Assembly (NCBI GenBank): GCA_019247305.1
Contig: JAFAPC010000056.1
Location: 1 to 33,414, forward strand
From: Pseudonocardiales bacterium
Lineage (GTDB): Bacteria > Actinomycetota > Actinomycetes > Mycobacteriales > Pseudonocardiaceae
Reading direction: 5' to 3'
Length of the DNA: 33,414 bases
In this document: piece by piece, positions 1-10,811 of the stretch
Position numbering within the stretch: position 1 is the first letter of the stretch
How the letters are laid out: each line of letters opens with the position of its first letter
Translations under genes and position numbers: made by a program
Notes under the pieces: model-generated
Told to the model about the DNA's origin: nothing
Database searches by the model: none
What the model saw: only the letters and a program-made list of their open reading frames with translations

Positions 1-1752
<1,752 letters not shown>

Positions 1753-3955
1753 CGCATCCCGTACCGGAAGTTGTTGCCTTTTTTGGTCTTGCCCGCGGTG
1801 CGGTCCAGCATCGTCATCGGTTGCTCCAGCACCCGGTAGCCATGCGAGATGACTCCCAGCAGCAGCTCGGAAGCTTGGTACTGAGCCTGTGACAGGGTGA
1901 GGACCCCAGTCACGTCAGCTTTCATGGCGCGAAAGCCGAACGAGGTGTCGGTCAGCCGCTGCCGGGTCAGCGCGCTGGCCAACGCCGCGAACACGCGTAC
2001 CCCAAGATGCCGCACCGCGTCGGAAGTTTCCCGCCAGCCCAAGACTCGCGAGCCCGTGACGAAATCGGCTTCGTCATCGATCAACGGCTGCAGCAGCAGC
2101 GGCAACTCGGCCATGGTGTACTGACCGTCAGCATCCGTGGTAACGATATAACGGGCGCCGCCGCAGCGGGCCAGCGCATACCCCAACCGCAGCGCCGCAC
2201 CTTGGCCCCGATTGGTCGGCAGCTCGCAGACCCGGGCGCCGTGGCACCGGGCCACCTGCGCGGTACGGTCGGTGCATCCGTCGACAATCACCAGGGTGTC
2301 CACTGCCAGACCACAGCTCATTGACGGAACGCTGGCGAGCACCGCGCCGATGCAGTCCTCTTCGTTATACGCCGCGATAATCACCGTCACCGGGGCGAAC
2401 CGTGCCTCACCCTCGGCCCGGATGAACTCACTGACCGCGGCGGCGTCCACCGGATCCGGATAGGGCTGCAGCGGAGGGTGCCGCTTGCGTCGTCGGCCCG
2501 GTCGGCACAGCGGACCGGTGACGGCGGTGAGGCCCAGGGCCCCCGCGATCGGCAGCAACACCAACCCGGGCAGCTGGTAGCGCCAGGAGAACTCGAAGAC
2601 CGCTGCGGTCATCAGGACCGTGACGCCCAGCCCGGACACCAGCAGACTAGCCGCGCGGATTCCCGAGGAGCGGGCGTTGCCGATCCCGAGTCCCCCGAGC
2701 AGTCCAGCCACCAAGCCTAGGCCAAGCAGCGGGCCAGGGGTGTACCCGACGGTGAGCTGGTAACTTCGGAGCAACTGCGCCAGCGCCCGGTTGGTGCTGA
2801 TCGGCACGCCACCGAACTCGAAGGCCCTTGCCTGGACGCGCTGCGCAATCCCCCAGTACGGGTACGAGGTCTGGAAGTACCACCGCTGTACCGGTACGTC
2901 GTTCACGGCATCGACGCGGGCCGGGCGGAACCCCTTCACGAAGTCCCTCAAGATCTCCACGGTGAGATCTCGTGGCTGATTGGCGAACACTGTGCGGACG
3001 AAAGCGGCCTGGGTTGCCTCCATCGACTCGCCGGGCGGCAATGCGACGGTCATGGCCGGTGACGCGGGGTCGTGGACGTAGTAGTCAACGCCGAAGCGGT
3101 GCTCACGTGGCTGCGCCGGGCACAGGGCACGCACCCAGGTGCCGGCCGGGAGTCGCGCACAGTCGGCGATGACCGCCGCCCGGCCGTAGAGCGCGCCGTT
3201 GCTGGCGCCGCTGAGGCCCCAGACGCCGGTGATGATCCGATAATAGCCGGCGTACCCGGTGATCAGCACCGAGAAACCTGCGGCCAGCGCCACCGCCCGC
3301 TGCCCGATGCGGCGCCAACCCCTCCGGTTAGCCCACAGCGACCCGGCAAGGAGGAGGTAAGCCAGCGTCGGGATCACCAGGGTGATTCCAACGAGTCGCA
3401 CGATGACCGCACAGCCGATCAGGGCGCCTGCGCTGGCGGCGTGCCATGGGCTGGGCAGCCCGCGCCCGGTGAGCACCCAGACGATCGCCACCAGTAGTCC
3501 CTGGAACCAGACATCGGGCATGATGTTGTGCTCGATCTGCACCTGGTAGGCGTCGAGCAGCACCGGCACGGTTGCCAGCGCAGCCAGCCAGCACCGGGCA
3601 CCGTGGCGAAGCAACAACAGGTAGATCCCCGCCGCGAGGCCCAGCCCGAGTAGGTGCTGCACCACGGCCACCCCACGCAGACCACCCCAGGGCAACAGCA
3701 GGTTCAGGATGAGGTCGTATCCGATCGGGCGCAGCCCGTCGGGGCGCAGATCGTGGAGGTTGTCCAGATAGCTGAAGGAGTCGATGTACAGGACCGCGGG
3801 CTGGTAGGCCAGCACGGTGAGCACCCGCAACCCAGCGCCCAGTCCGAGCAGCACCATCAGCATCCCGTGCCGGCGCACCCAGCATAGCGCCCGGGAGGCC
3901 GCCACGAGGGCACCAGAATGCCCGGCGCTCGTCTCCGGGCGCGCCAGCAGACTCC

Positions 3956-4924
3956 TCACCGGCCCGAACCGCCTGCCCCCGGGGTGACGAGGGCCGCAAA
4001 GTCCTGCCATACCGTGGCCAGCCCATCGACCAGCGCGACCGAGGGCCGGTAGCCCAACTGCTCGCGGGCCCGACTGATGTCGACGATCACCGCAGGCATC
4101 TCGCCAGGCTTGGCGGCAACGTGCTCGGCGGCCAGTGCGCAGCCGGTGACGGTGCGTACCGCGTCGAGGAGCTCCAGGACGGTCACCGATTGGCCGGAGC
4201 CGATGATTGCGGTACCGGTGAAGCGGCGGTCCCACGCGGCGAGCACGGCCGCCACGGCGTCAGCGACGTGCACGAGATCGCGTCGCTGCAGCCCATCGCC
4301 ATAGATCTGTACTCCCCGGCCGGCCAGCGCGGCGCGCATCAGTCGCGGCACGAAGCTGTCCTTGTGCGCCATCCCCGGACCGTAGATGTTGGTGAAACGC
4401 AACGCGCAGGTGGCCATGCCGTAGGCACCCGCATAGCCGGACAGCAGCATCTCACCGGCCGCTTTGCTGGCACCGTAGGGAGTCAGTGGGTGCAGCGGTG
4501 CCGCTTCATCCACCGTGGCGTAGCCAACATCACCGATCACCGCGTTGGTGGACGCCATGATGAACCGTCCGATGCCGGCTTGGCGACAAGCCTCGAGCAG
4601 GTCCTGGGTCACCGCCACGTTCGCCTGGTAGGTGGCAACCGGGTGCTCCACCGAGCCCAACACTGAGGTCATGGCGGCCAGGTGCACCACACCGGCCGTG
4701 TCCTCATCAGCCACCGCCTCAGCGAGCACCCCTGGGTCGGTGAGCTCACCGACCACGCTGCGGATCCCCGGGTCGGGATGGGCGCTGCGGTCCACCACGG
4801 TGACCGGGTTGCCCTGAGCGGCAAAAGCGGTGGTGAGGGCGCGGCCGAGGAAGCCGGCTCCCCCGGTAATCACGACCCGACCGGTGCAGGCTGGTGGGGT
4901 GGGCATCGACGCGGAGGTGGTCAT
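3956..4924 (-). CDS. NAD-dependent sugar-nucleotide epimerase/dehydratase (extended SDR)
   Basis: 322 residues with the extended short-chain dehydrogenase pattern. A Rossmann GGAGFLG at 21-27 binds NAD. HLAAMTSV lies near 81-88, the catalytic Ser/Thr near 125-126 (ASTNAVIGD), and YGASK has Y150 and K154. ALRFTNIYGPG and DLVHVADAV are typical of UDP-glucose 4-epimerase-like proteins. It probably interconverts or dehydrates an NDP-hexose for the fused glycosyltransferase encoded next, with which it shares a GTGA overlap. Its start lies 12 nt after the aminopeptidase stop, so all three may be co-transcribed. The specific sugar is not assignable; GalE-like activity is only one possibility. Confidence 0.85.
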   Translation of the reverse strand: MTTSASMPTPPACTGRVVITGGAGFLGRALTTAFAAQGNPVTVVDRSAHPDPGIRSVVGELTDPGVLAEAVADEDTAGVVHLAAMTSVLGSVEHPVATYQANVAVTQDLLEACRQAGIGRFIMASTNAVIGDVGYATVDEAAPLHPLTPYGASKAAGEMLLSGYAGAYGMATCALRFTNIYGPGMAHKDSFVPRLMRAALAGRGVQIYGDGLQRRDLVHVADAVAAVLAAWDRRFTGTAIIGSGQSVTVLELLDAVRTVTGCALAAEHVAAKPGEMPAVIVDISRAREQLGYRPSVALVDGLATVWQDFAALVTPGAGGSGR

Positions 4925-4936
4925 CGCCGCAGGAGC

Positions 4937-6520
4937 CTAGCCGGTGAACGAACAGGCCAACTCGATTAGGGTCCGGGTGGCAAATCCGGTGCCGCCCTCG
5001 TTGACCTCGTCGTAGCTCTGCTCGGCACGGGCTGGACCCGCAATGTCCAGATGCGCCCACGGCAGCCCGGCGGTGAACTCCCGCAGAAACAATGCCGCCG
5101 TGATGCCCCCGGGTCCCGGCGGGCACTGTCGCAGATCAGCGATGTCCGAGCGGACTGCCTCGACGTGATCATCGATCAACGGCATCGGCCACCAGGCTTC
5201 GCCGACGGCCTCGCCAGCGTCCTGGATGCGCTTGGCGAGATCCGGCTCGGTGGCGAACACCCCGCCCGTACGCAGGCCTAGCGACACCTTCATCGCCCCG
5301 GTCAGCGTCGCCACGTCGACCAGTGTGGTGGGCGCCAGAGTGCGCACCGCGTAGGCCAGCGCGTCAGCGAGCACCAGTCGGCCCTCTGCGTCGGTGTTGG
5401 TGACCTCGGTGGTGGTCCCGTCCACGTGCCGCACCACGTCACTGGGGCGATACGCCGATCCGGACACGTGGTTTTCCGCGCAGGGCACTAGCCCCGTTAC
5501 CCGCAGCGGCAGCGCCAGCTGGCCGACGGCAAGCAGCGTGGCGATCACCGCGGCACCCCCGGACATGTCCGTGCGCATCAGGTGCATGCCCTCAGCTGGC
5601 TTGATCGAGATGCCGCCGGTGTCGAAGACGATGCCCTTGCCGACTAACACCAGGTGCTCCGCTGGGTTCACGCCAGGGCTCCCCTCGGGTGGGTGCCAGG
5701 CCAGCTCGAGTAACCGTGGCGGGCGGGCTGAACCGCCGCCGACCGCCAGCACTCCCCCGAAGCCATGCTCGGCCAGCCAGTGCTCGTCACGCACGGTGGC
5801 GCGCAGACCGGGCACGGTGGCGGCCAAGCGGGCGGCGGTGCTGGCGAGCCAGTCGGGATCCTTGTGTCCGCTCGGGGTGTTGGCGAGGTCCCGGGCCAGC
5901 CCCGTGGCCCGGCCAAGCAGCTGCGCCCTGGCGACGGCTTCGGTGAGTGGCCCTAACCCGTCGCCGGGTGGTGCGATGAGCGCCACAGTGGTCGCGGGCG
6001 GCGGTGCCCCGCCGGCCGAGCCGGCAATCGGACCACCGCCGGCCGAGCCGGCAATTCGACTACCGCCGCTGGTGACGCGGTAACGATGCGAGCCCACGAC
6101 GCACCCGAGGGCCAGGGACGCCGCCTGGTGCGCGCTTGTGCCGGGCGGCAGGTGCACTTGCACCAGGCGCTGCGCTGGCCGACCTGCCGCCGAGGTAGCC
6201 CGGACCAGTGCGGCGCCAGCCGCCCGCCAATCCCCCGCGCTGCCCGCGCCGGTGCCCACAAGCCATCCGTGATCAGGCCGCGCTGCGGCCAGCGGCACCA
6301 GCTGAGCCGAACCCGCGGTAGCCCGCACCCGATACCGGGCTAACCAGTGTTCGTCCACACCAATTTCGTCCGCGCCAGGACCTAAGATCAACTGATCACC
6401 TGTCGATGACTGGGTGCAGCGAGCGTGGCTGACCAGCACGACATTAGGCACCTGAGGATCGCGCCGAGCCTGCACCCGGACCTCAACCAGCGGGGTCGGG
6501 ACTTCAGGGATCACGGCCAC
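4937..6520 (-). CDS. pepA: Leucyl aminopeptidase (M17 family)
   Basis: 527 residues, typical for cytosol aminopeptidases, which remove N-terminal residues from peptides using two metal ions. The catalytic domain shows GKGIVFDTGGISIKP (295-309, metal-binding K295 and D300), DMSGGAA (318-324) and the family signature NTDAEGRLVLADAL (375-388). The GTG start at 6520 is preceded by GGAGG at good spacing. The linker between the N-terminal and catalytic domains (about 153-171) carries a duplicated Gly/Ala/Ser-rich segment from a 27-bp repeat, not typical of the family. In the cell it would recycle peptides; an opp-type peptide transporter lies further along the window. It probably heads an operon with the epimerase and glycosyltransferase. 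Confidence 0.95.
   Translation of the reverse strand: MAVIPEVPTPLVEVRVQARRDPQVPNVVLVSHARCTQSSTGDQLILGPGADEIGVDEHWLARYRVRATAGSAQLVPLAAARPDHGWLVGTGAGSAGDWRAAGAALVRATSAAGRPAQRLVQVHLPPGTSAHQAASLALGCVVGSHRYRVTSGGSRIAGSAGGGPIAGSAGGAPPPATTVALIAPPGDGLGPLTEAVARAQLLGRATGLARDLANTPSGHKDPDWLASTAARLAATVPGLRATVRDEHWLAEHGFGGVLAVGGGSARPPRLLELAWHPPEGSPGVNPAEHLVLVGKGIVFDTGGISIKPAEGMHLMRTDMSGGAAVIATLLAVGQLALPLRVTGLVPCAENHVSGSAYRPSDVVRHVDGTTTEVTNTDAEGRLVLADALAYAVRTLAPTTLVDVATLTGAMKVSLGLRTGGVFATEPDLAKRIQDAGEAVGEAWWPMPLIDDHVEAVRSDIADLRQCPPGPGGITAALFLREFTAGLPWAHLDIAGPARAEQSYDEVNEGGTGFATRTLIELACSFTG
6010..6056. repeat. 27-bp in-frame duplication in the pepA linker
   Basis: The 20-mer beginning CCGCCGGCCGAG occurs at 6010-6029 and again at 6037-6056. 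The 27-bp period keeps the frame and doubles an IAGSAGG-like stretch in the interdomain linker, so catalysis should be unaffected. Confidence 0.85.
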
Positions 6521-6610
6521 TGGTACCTCCGGTCAGTCTGTGGCCTGACCCGGGGGCGTTTGACGGCGCCCACCCAGACCCCGGGAGCAACGGATGCTGG
6601 GCGCGGCCCG

Positions 6611-6778
6611 TCACTCCACGACAGCCCGTAATGCCTTGCCAAGTTCGCCAGCTTCGTCCGCCGACATCTCGACGACGAGCCGCCCCCCGCCCTCAAGCGG
6701 GACGCGCATCACAATGCCCCGTCCTTCCTTCGTCACCTCAAGGGGACCGTCGCCGGTCCGGGGCTTCATGGCCGCCAT
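6611..6778 (-). CDS. DUF3117 small conserved actinobacterial protein
   Basis: 55 residues starting MAAMKPRTGDGP, continuing LEVTKEGRGIVMRVPLEGG and ending with an E/A-rich helix. This is the hallmark sequence of DUF3117, a highly conserved actinobacterial family of unknown function (M. tuberculosis Rv1211). The ATG at 6778 is chosen because GGAGGGAG lies 7 nt upstream and conservation begins exactly at MAAMKP. An in-frame extension to 6841 is not conserved. It lies 90 nt upstream of pepA on the same strand. Its position near gpgS, folP2, the LOG gene and dap genes matches the mycobacterial neighbourhood. Confidence 0.93.
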   Translation of the reverse strand: MAAMKPRTGDGPLEVTKEGRGIVMRVPLEGGGRLVVEMSADEAGELGKALRAVVE

Positions 6779-7101
6779 AGCGTGCTCCCTCCATGCATCC
6801 GTCACCACAGGTGGCCACGCGACACCGGTGACCCCCTGCATTCTCCCTTATCGGTTTCGGCGTCCGAAAAGCAACCGATGATCTCGCACGTCGACACATC
6901 ACACCGGCGGTCCCCAGCGCACCGGCTCACCAGCGCCGGAGTTCACTCGACGCGGCGAGGAGAAGCAGCCGACACAGTGGTCATCGACCGTCCCCGTGGT
7001 CTGCCTGAGCGGACGGCAGGTACCGACACCGACCCAGGTGAAGCCCCGGCACCGTTGCGCCCTCGACTTGAGGCCAGTTACGGGGACCAGCTAGGGGAAG
7101 G
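6779..7101. other. Intergenic region upstream of DUF3117
   Basis: About 320 bases between the SRPBCC stop and the DUF3117 start. Open frames here have no recognisable protein features, and codon pattern does not support a gene. It presumably holds the DUF3117 promoter; apart from that gene's ribosome binding site I see no clear -35/-10 pair or strong hairpin. Confidence 0.5.
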
Positions 7102-7557
7102 TCATCTAGGGTAGGTCCGGCAGAAGTCGGCGAAGCGGACCAGTGAGAGCCGCAGACCGTAGCCGAAGACCGGACGAAGCAGCGGAGCGCTCAGGGCACC
7201 CAGTGCCCCCAGCGGCAGCTCCAGCTGCTCAGCCCACTCGAAGGTGGCCGCGTCGCGGCCGCGTGGCACCACCGCGAAGATGCCGGTGCCGCGCACCACT
7301 GTCCCAAGGTGTTGCACCTCGCATCGGAATGGGGCGTCCCACACGGTGATCCGCATACTGTCGGTGACCCCAATTCCGCGTATCCCGGTGACCGCCTCCA
7401 CCTCCGAGCCGACCGAGCGGCCATCGCCGTGGCGGACCCGCACGGTAGTGCCGAGTATCCATTCGCCCTGGCGCTCCCAGTCGGTGGCGGCGGCGAACAC
7501 TGTTTCTGGCGGCGCCGTGACCTCGACCCGGGCCTCGACTCGCATGATCCCGCTCAC
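7102..7557 (-). CDS. SRPBCC/polyketide cyclase-like lipid-binding-fold protein
   Basis: 151 residues. The start MRVEARVEVTAPPETVFAAA, followed by a WERQGEWILGT segment and alternating beta-strand patterns, is typical of SRPBCC (START/Bet v 1-like) proteins, which bind hydrophobic ligands in a deep pocket. No catalytic residues can be singled out. The GTG start at 7557 overlaps the TGA of the upstream DivIVA-like gene (GTGA), implying coupled translation. An internal ATG five codons in is an alternative. Ligand and role unknown. Members of this family are often found next to cell-envelope or sugar-metabolism genes in actinobacteria, which fits gpgS nearby. Confidence 0.8.
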   Translation of the reverse strand: MSGIMRVEARVEVTAPPETVFAAATDWERQGEWILGTTVRVRHGDGRSVGSEVEAVTGIRGIGVTDSMRITVWDAPFRCEVQHLGTVVRGTGIFAVVPRGRDAATFEWAEQLELPLGALGALSAPLLRPVFGYGLRLSLVRFADFCRTYPR

Positions 7558-7862
7558 CGCCGTGCCTCCAACTCGGCCACCCGGGCGCGCAGCGCGTCAA
7601 GCTCAGCTGCGGCTCGCTGCAGCGCCCAGTCCACCTCGGACATCCGGTATCCGCGCACCACCTGGGAGAACCGGATGGCGCGTACGTCGTCGCCGACGAT
7701 TGGTCCGTCTGGCAGCCAGGTCGGGGTCACATCCGGCGGCAGTGCCGCCAGCTCTTCGCCCCGACCGAACAGCAGCGAAGCGATCAGGAACACCACTGCG
7801 GCTACCACCGCCGCGACGATGAGATAGCTCAGCACCGTGCCCACGTTCGGAGATCGTGGCAC
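7554..7862 (-). CDS. Small membrane-anchored protein with DivIVA-like motif
   Basis: 102 residues. One N-terminal membrane helix (about residues 10-32, VLSYLIVAAVVAAVVFLIAS) is followed by a segment with the DivIVA-type pattern FSQVVRGYRMSEVDWAL and a short coiled coil (LDALRARVAELEARR). Such proteins sit next to gpgS in many actinobacteria (Rv1209 region in M. tuberculosis). DivIVA-like segments in this order are linked to polar growth, but no function can be assigned. The GTG at 7862 abuts a 135-nt hairpin and has no Shine-Dalgarno. GTG at 7844 or 7835 could be the true start. The gene ends in a GTGA overlap with the SRPBCC gene. Confidence 0.75.
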   Translation of the reverse strand: MPRSPNVGTVLSYLIVAAVVAAVVFLIASLLFGRGEELAALPPDVTPTWLPDGPIVGDDVRAIRFSQVVRGYRMSEVDWALQRAAAELDALRARVAELEARR

Positions 7863-7997
7863 GTTGGTGGCTCTTCAAGGACGGCCAACCCCCCTGATAG
7901 CGGCCGTTAACCGTTGCCATCCCCTCCCACCGGGAGGGGATGGCAACGGTTAACGGCCGCCCGAACCGGGGTTGGCCGTCCTTGAAGAGCCACCAAC
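7863..7997. repeat. 135-nt near-perfect inverted repeat filling the gpgS intergenic gap
   Basis: 7863-7892 pairs perfectly with 7968-7997 (30 bp) and, in the same register, 7900-7928 pairs perfectly with 7932-7960 (29 bp). The apical loop is 3 nt (7929-7931). Only a 7x7 internal region is mismatched. The hairpin begins directly after the gpgS TAA (7998-8000) and ends directly before the GTG of the DivIVA-like gene (7862). It is far longer than usual intrinsic terminators and has no T-tract. It could be a strong terminator, an RNase III-type processing site or a palindromic mobile element. Confidence 0.93.
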
Positions 7998-8963
7998 TTA
8001 GGCTGAGCGCGCGGCGAGCACATCGCGCATCGGCGGCCGGTCGGCCACCAGCACCCCGCTCTCGGTGGGTATGAAGCGGGTACCGAGCTGCACGAACTGG
8101 GTGATGCCGGCCGATCCCGGGACCTCGGCCACCCCGCAGCGGGGCAGCGCAGCACCGAGAATCTGCCGGGACATCACCCCAAGCTCGAGCAACGAGCGGT
8201 TCCGGTGCCGGCGCACCCCGAGGTTCACCTGAGCCAGCCCGTCGAGCCCGTGGCGGGTGTGTGCGTCGAGCAACAACCCGATCTCCACGCCGTACCCGGC
8301 GGCGAAGGGCACCGATTCCAGGAATGCGCGACTCGCCGCGTACTCGCCACCCAATGGTTGCACCACCCCGGCCAGCTCGGGGCGCAGCGTGTTGAGCAGC
8401 GGCCGCGCCAGCAACTCGGTGACCCGACCGCCGCCAGTACCCGCTTCCCGGCTTTCGATCCAGAGCGGACGCCGGTAGAAGCCCTTGACCAGGACAACCG
8501 GTTGCCGCATGCGCCGACGGGGCAGCAGCAACGGCCCGAGCAGCGCGGGCACGAACCCGGAATCGAAGTCGAGGAGGTCGGCGTCGATGAAGACCAGCAG
8601 ATCGCCCGAGGTGGCCGCGAGGGAACGCCAGAGCACCTCCCCCTTACCCGGCCACGGCTCGAGCTCGGGCAGCACATCGGTGCGATGCACCACCCGGGCG
8701 CCGGCCTCGCGGGCTACGTCGGCAGTCCGGTCGGTACAACCGGAATCCATCACCACCAGCTCGTCGACCAACCCGCCAACCAACGATCGCAGCTCACTGA
8801 CCAGCGCACCGACTGTTGCCTCCTCGTTCAGCGCGGGCAAGACCACGCTGACGGTCCGGCCCCGCTTGGCCGCGACGAGCTGCTCGACGGTCCACGGCAC
8901 GCTCTGCACGGTGGCTTCACTGAACCACCGCCGGGTTTGTGGGAGCAGTGCCAGGCCCCTCAT
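7998..8963 (-). CDS. gpgS: Glucosyl-3-phosphoglycerate synthase
   Basis: 321 residues closely matching actinobacterial GpgS (Rv1208), which transfers glucose from an NDP-glucose to 3-phosphoglycerate. This is the first step of methylglucose lipopolysaccharide synthesis. Visible motifs are TVSVVLPALNEEATV (37-51) of the GT-A fold, VVMDSGCTDRTADVA, the metal-binding D-A-D at 127-129 (mycobacterial enzymes have DSD), GGGRVTELLARPLL, and GGEYAASRAF with GYGVEIGLLLD. The ATG at 8963 lies 12 nt after the folP2 stop, with a GAGGAG site upstream, so it is probably in an operon with folP2, as in mycobacteria. Cytosolic. Confidence 0.95.
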   Translation of the reverse strand: MRGLALLPQTRRWFSEATVQSVPWTVEQLVAAKRGRTVSVVLPALNEEATVGALVSELRSLVGGLVDELVVMDSGCTDRTADVAREAGARVVHRTDVLPELEPWPGKGEVLWRSLAATSGDLLVFIDADLLDFDSGFVPALLGPLLLPRRRMRQPVVLVKGFYRRPLWIESREAGTGGGRVTELLARPLLNTLRPELAGVVQPLGGEYAASRAFLESVPFAAGYGVEIGLLLDAHTRHGLDGLAQVNLGVRRHRNRSLLELGVMSRQILGAALPRCGVAEVPGSAGITQFVQLGTRFIPTESGVLVADRPPMRDVLAARSA

Positions 8964-8975
8964 GCTGTATACTCC

Positions 8976-9831
8976 TCAGCTCGTGGCGCGCTTCGCGATC
9001 AAAGGCTGCTTTTTTCCCATCACAACACTCACCATGTCGATAGCCCGCCGAGCCTCCTTGACATTGTGTACACGAAACACTCGGGGCCCGTCCAGGCGCA
9101 TAGCGAGATCACCACCAACGTCCCTTCCGGTCGCTCCGCCCCGGGGAGACCAAGAAATTCGCCAATGAAGTCTTTATTCGAGACGGAGACCAGGACAGGC
9201 CACCCGACTTCGACAATCTCATCAATTCGACAGGTCACCTCAAGAGAATGATGAGTATTCTTAGCAAAGTCGTGACCAGGGTCGATGAGGAGCGATTCTT
9301 TAGGCACACCGAGGCACACGGCCCGATCCGCTAGCCCAGACAAGAGCGACTTGACGTCCAACACGACATCCGAGTAATTCAGGCCGCGCGCTTCGACCCT
9401 CGACACCAGGGCTCCCGCATGAGTACACACAAGACCGCAGCCGTAGCGCGCCGCGACTCGTGTGAGGTCCGGATCGTAACCGCCCCAGGCGTCATTGATG
9501 AGGTCGGCGCCCGCTTCAGCGCTCACCGCCGCCACCTCACTTCGCCAGGTATCAGTACTGATTACAACCTTTGGGTGTAATCTGCGAACCTCTGTAATAA
9601 GTGGTACGAAGCGCTCGATCTCCTGGTTGACGGGCACCTCCAGTCCGGGCGCAGCTTTTACCCCCCAATGTCCACGATATCCGCCCCGTCGGCAACCGCC
9701 ACATCAACAGCCCGCAACGCATCCGACAAAGAATAGCGCCTCCCTTTGTCGTAAAACGAATCAGGAGTTCGGTTGATCACTGCCATTACTAGCAGTCGGT
9801 CACCGTGGAAGTCATGGCACCCGAGCCTCAC
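8976..9831 (-). pseudogene. folP2: Dihydropteroate synthase-like FolP2, disrupted by two 1-nt deletions
   Basis: Starting at GTG 9831 (GGGGGA upstream), the frame reads MAVINRTPDSFYD and DGADIVDIGG, then hits TAA where family members continue GVKAAPG. Restoring one C in the C6 run at 9661-9666 rejoins a frame with VPVNQEIERFV, STDTWRSEVA, ADLINDAWGG, LLIDPGHDF and VSNKDFIGE. A second missing base in the GGGGCCC run at 9083-9089 separates that frame from the C-terminal RVHNVKEARRAIDMV, which ends at TGA 8976-8978. All FolP2 blocks are present in order but in three frames. Base and codon use is visibly AT-richer than neighbours. Mycobacterial FolP2 is not the main folate enzyme, so loss may be tolerated. 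Local assembly error is the alternative. Confidence 0.87.
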
Positions 9832-9942
9832 GTGTCCCCCTCATGTCCTGCTACTTCGAGACACCTCAAGGCAGATATTAGCGCCTGGAGCGCCCGGAGA
9901 TACCGGTGGCCGATGCGCGGTAGACGCACCCGCGCTGCGCCG

Positions 9943-10737
9943 TCAATGGACGTCTTGCCAGGCCTGATAGGACTCGCTGACCAGGCGAACCACCTCGTCG
10001 ATGTCATCAGTGACGTGCAGCAGGGCGAGTTCGGCCTCACGAAGCTTGCCCTGCGCCGTCACGGTATCGGCCAGCCACGAGTACAGCCCACCCCAGTAGG
10101 ACCGCCCGAACAGGACGACAGGGAACTTGGTGACCTTTTTGTTCTGCACCAAGGTGAGGGCCTCGAACAGCTCATCCAAGGTGCCGAATCCGCCGGGCAG
10201 GCAGACGAAGGCCTGGGCGTACTTGACGAACATGGTCTTGCGGGTGAAGAAGTAGCGGAAGTTGATTCCGAGGTCGACCCAGGGGTTGAGCCCGTGTTCG
10301 AAGGGCAGTTCGATGCCCAGTCCCACGGACAGCCCACCCGCCTCAGATGCCCCGCGGTTGACCGCCTCCATGCTGCCGGGCCCACCACCGGTGATCACCG
10401 CGAAGCCGGCAGCGGCGAGTGCGGCACCGAGCGCGATACCGGTGGCGTACTCGGGATGGTCGCGCTGGGTGCGAGCCGAACCGAAGACGGTGACCGCGTG
10501 GGGCAGCTCGGCCAGCGCTCCGAAGCCCTCAACGAACTCGGCCTGGATCCGCAGCACCCGCCACGGGTCGGTGTGCACCCAGTCGGTGGGGCCTCGCGAG
10601 TCGAGCAGCCGCTGATCGGTGGTGGTCGCCTCATGGCGGCGGCCCCGCCGCAGCACGACCGGCCCGCGCTGCTTCTCCCGGGGGTGTTCCTCGTCCTCGC
10701 CGTTCCGACTGGATCCCCGCCACCTGTCCACCGCCAT
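9943..10737 (-). CDS. LOG-family protein (putative cytokinin riboside 5'-monophosphate phosphoribohydrolase)
   Basis: 264 residues of the TIGR00730/LOG family. The family hydrolyses nucleoside 5'-monophosphates to free base and ribose-5-phosphate; the M. tuberculosis homologue is Rv1205. Signature motifs are VTVFGSART (82-90), ITGGGPGSMEA (115-125) and PGGFGTLDELFEAL (181-194). The N-terminal ~50 residues are charged and poorly conserved. The ATG at 10737 has no Shine-Dalgarno, but TAGGCT lies 6 nt upstream, suggesting a leaderless transcript. Position between dapE and folP2 matches the mycobacterial order. The natural substrate in this organism is unknown. Confidence 0.92.
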   Translation of the reverse strand: MAVDRWRGSSRNGEDEEHPREKQRGPVVLRRGRRHEATTTDQRLLDSRGPTDWVHTDPWRVLRIQAEFVEGFGALAELPHAVTVFGSARTQRDHPEYATGIALGAALAAAGFAVITGGGPGSMEAVNRGASEAGGLSVGLGIELPFEHGLNPWVDLGINFRYFFTRKTMFVKYAQAFVCLPGGFGTLDELFEALTLVQNKKVTKFPVVLFGRSYWGGLYSWLADTVTAQGKLREAELALLHVTDDIDEVVRLVSESYQAWQDVH

Positions 10738-10743
10738 ACCGCC

Positions 10744-10749
10744 AGCCTA
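10744..10749 (-). promoter_or_regulatory. Candidate -10 element of the LOG gene (leaderless)
   Basis: On the minus strand TAGGCT ends 6 nt before the ATG at 10737. This spacing would place transcription start on the start codon. No Shine-Dalgarno is present, and no clear -35 box is evident. Confidence 0.5.
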
Positions 10750-10811
10750 GTAACCCACTCGGAGTGTCCTGCTGGTGCAGCCTCCCCTGATCTGCAGACA
10801 CCTCTCGGGGG

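Noticed and set aside
6782..7114. 110-aa plus-strand frame in the DUF3117 upstream gap
   Set aside because: No ribosome binding site, no domain, and low-information composition rich in Arg/His/Pro; treated as intergenic.
7863..7997. CRISPR or tRNA-like structure
   Set aside because: A single inverted repeat without direct repeats and spacers, and no cloverleaf or anticodon arm.
8976..9831. Programmed ribosomal frameshifting in folP2
   Set aside because: Two separate shifts would be needed, with no slippery heptamer and stimulatory structure evident, and intact FolP2 homologues need none.
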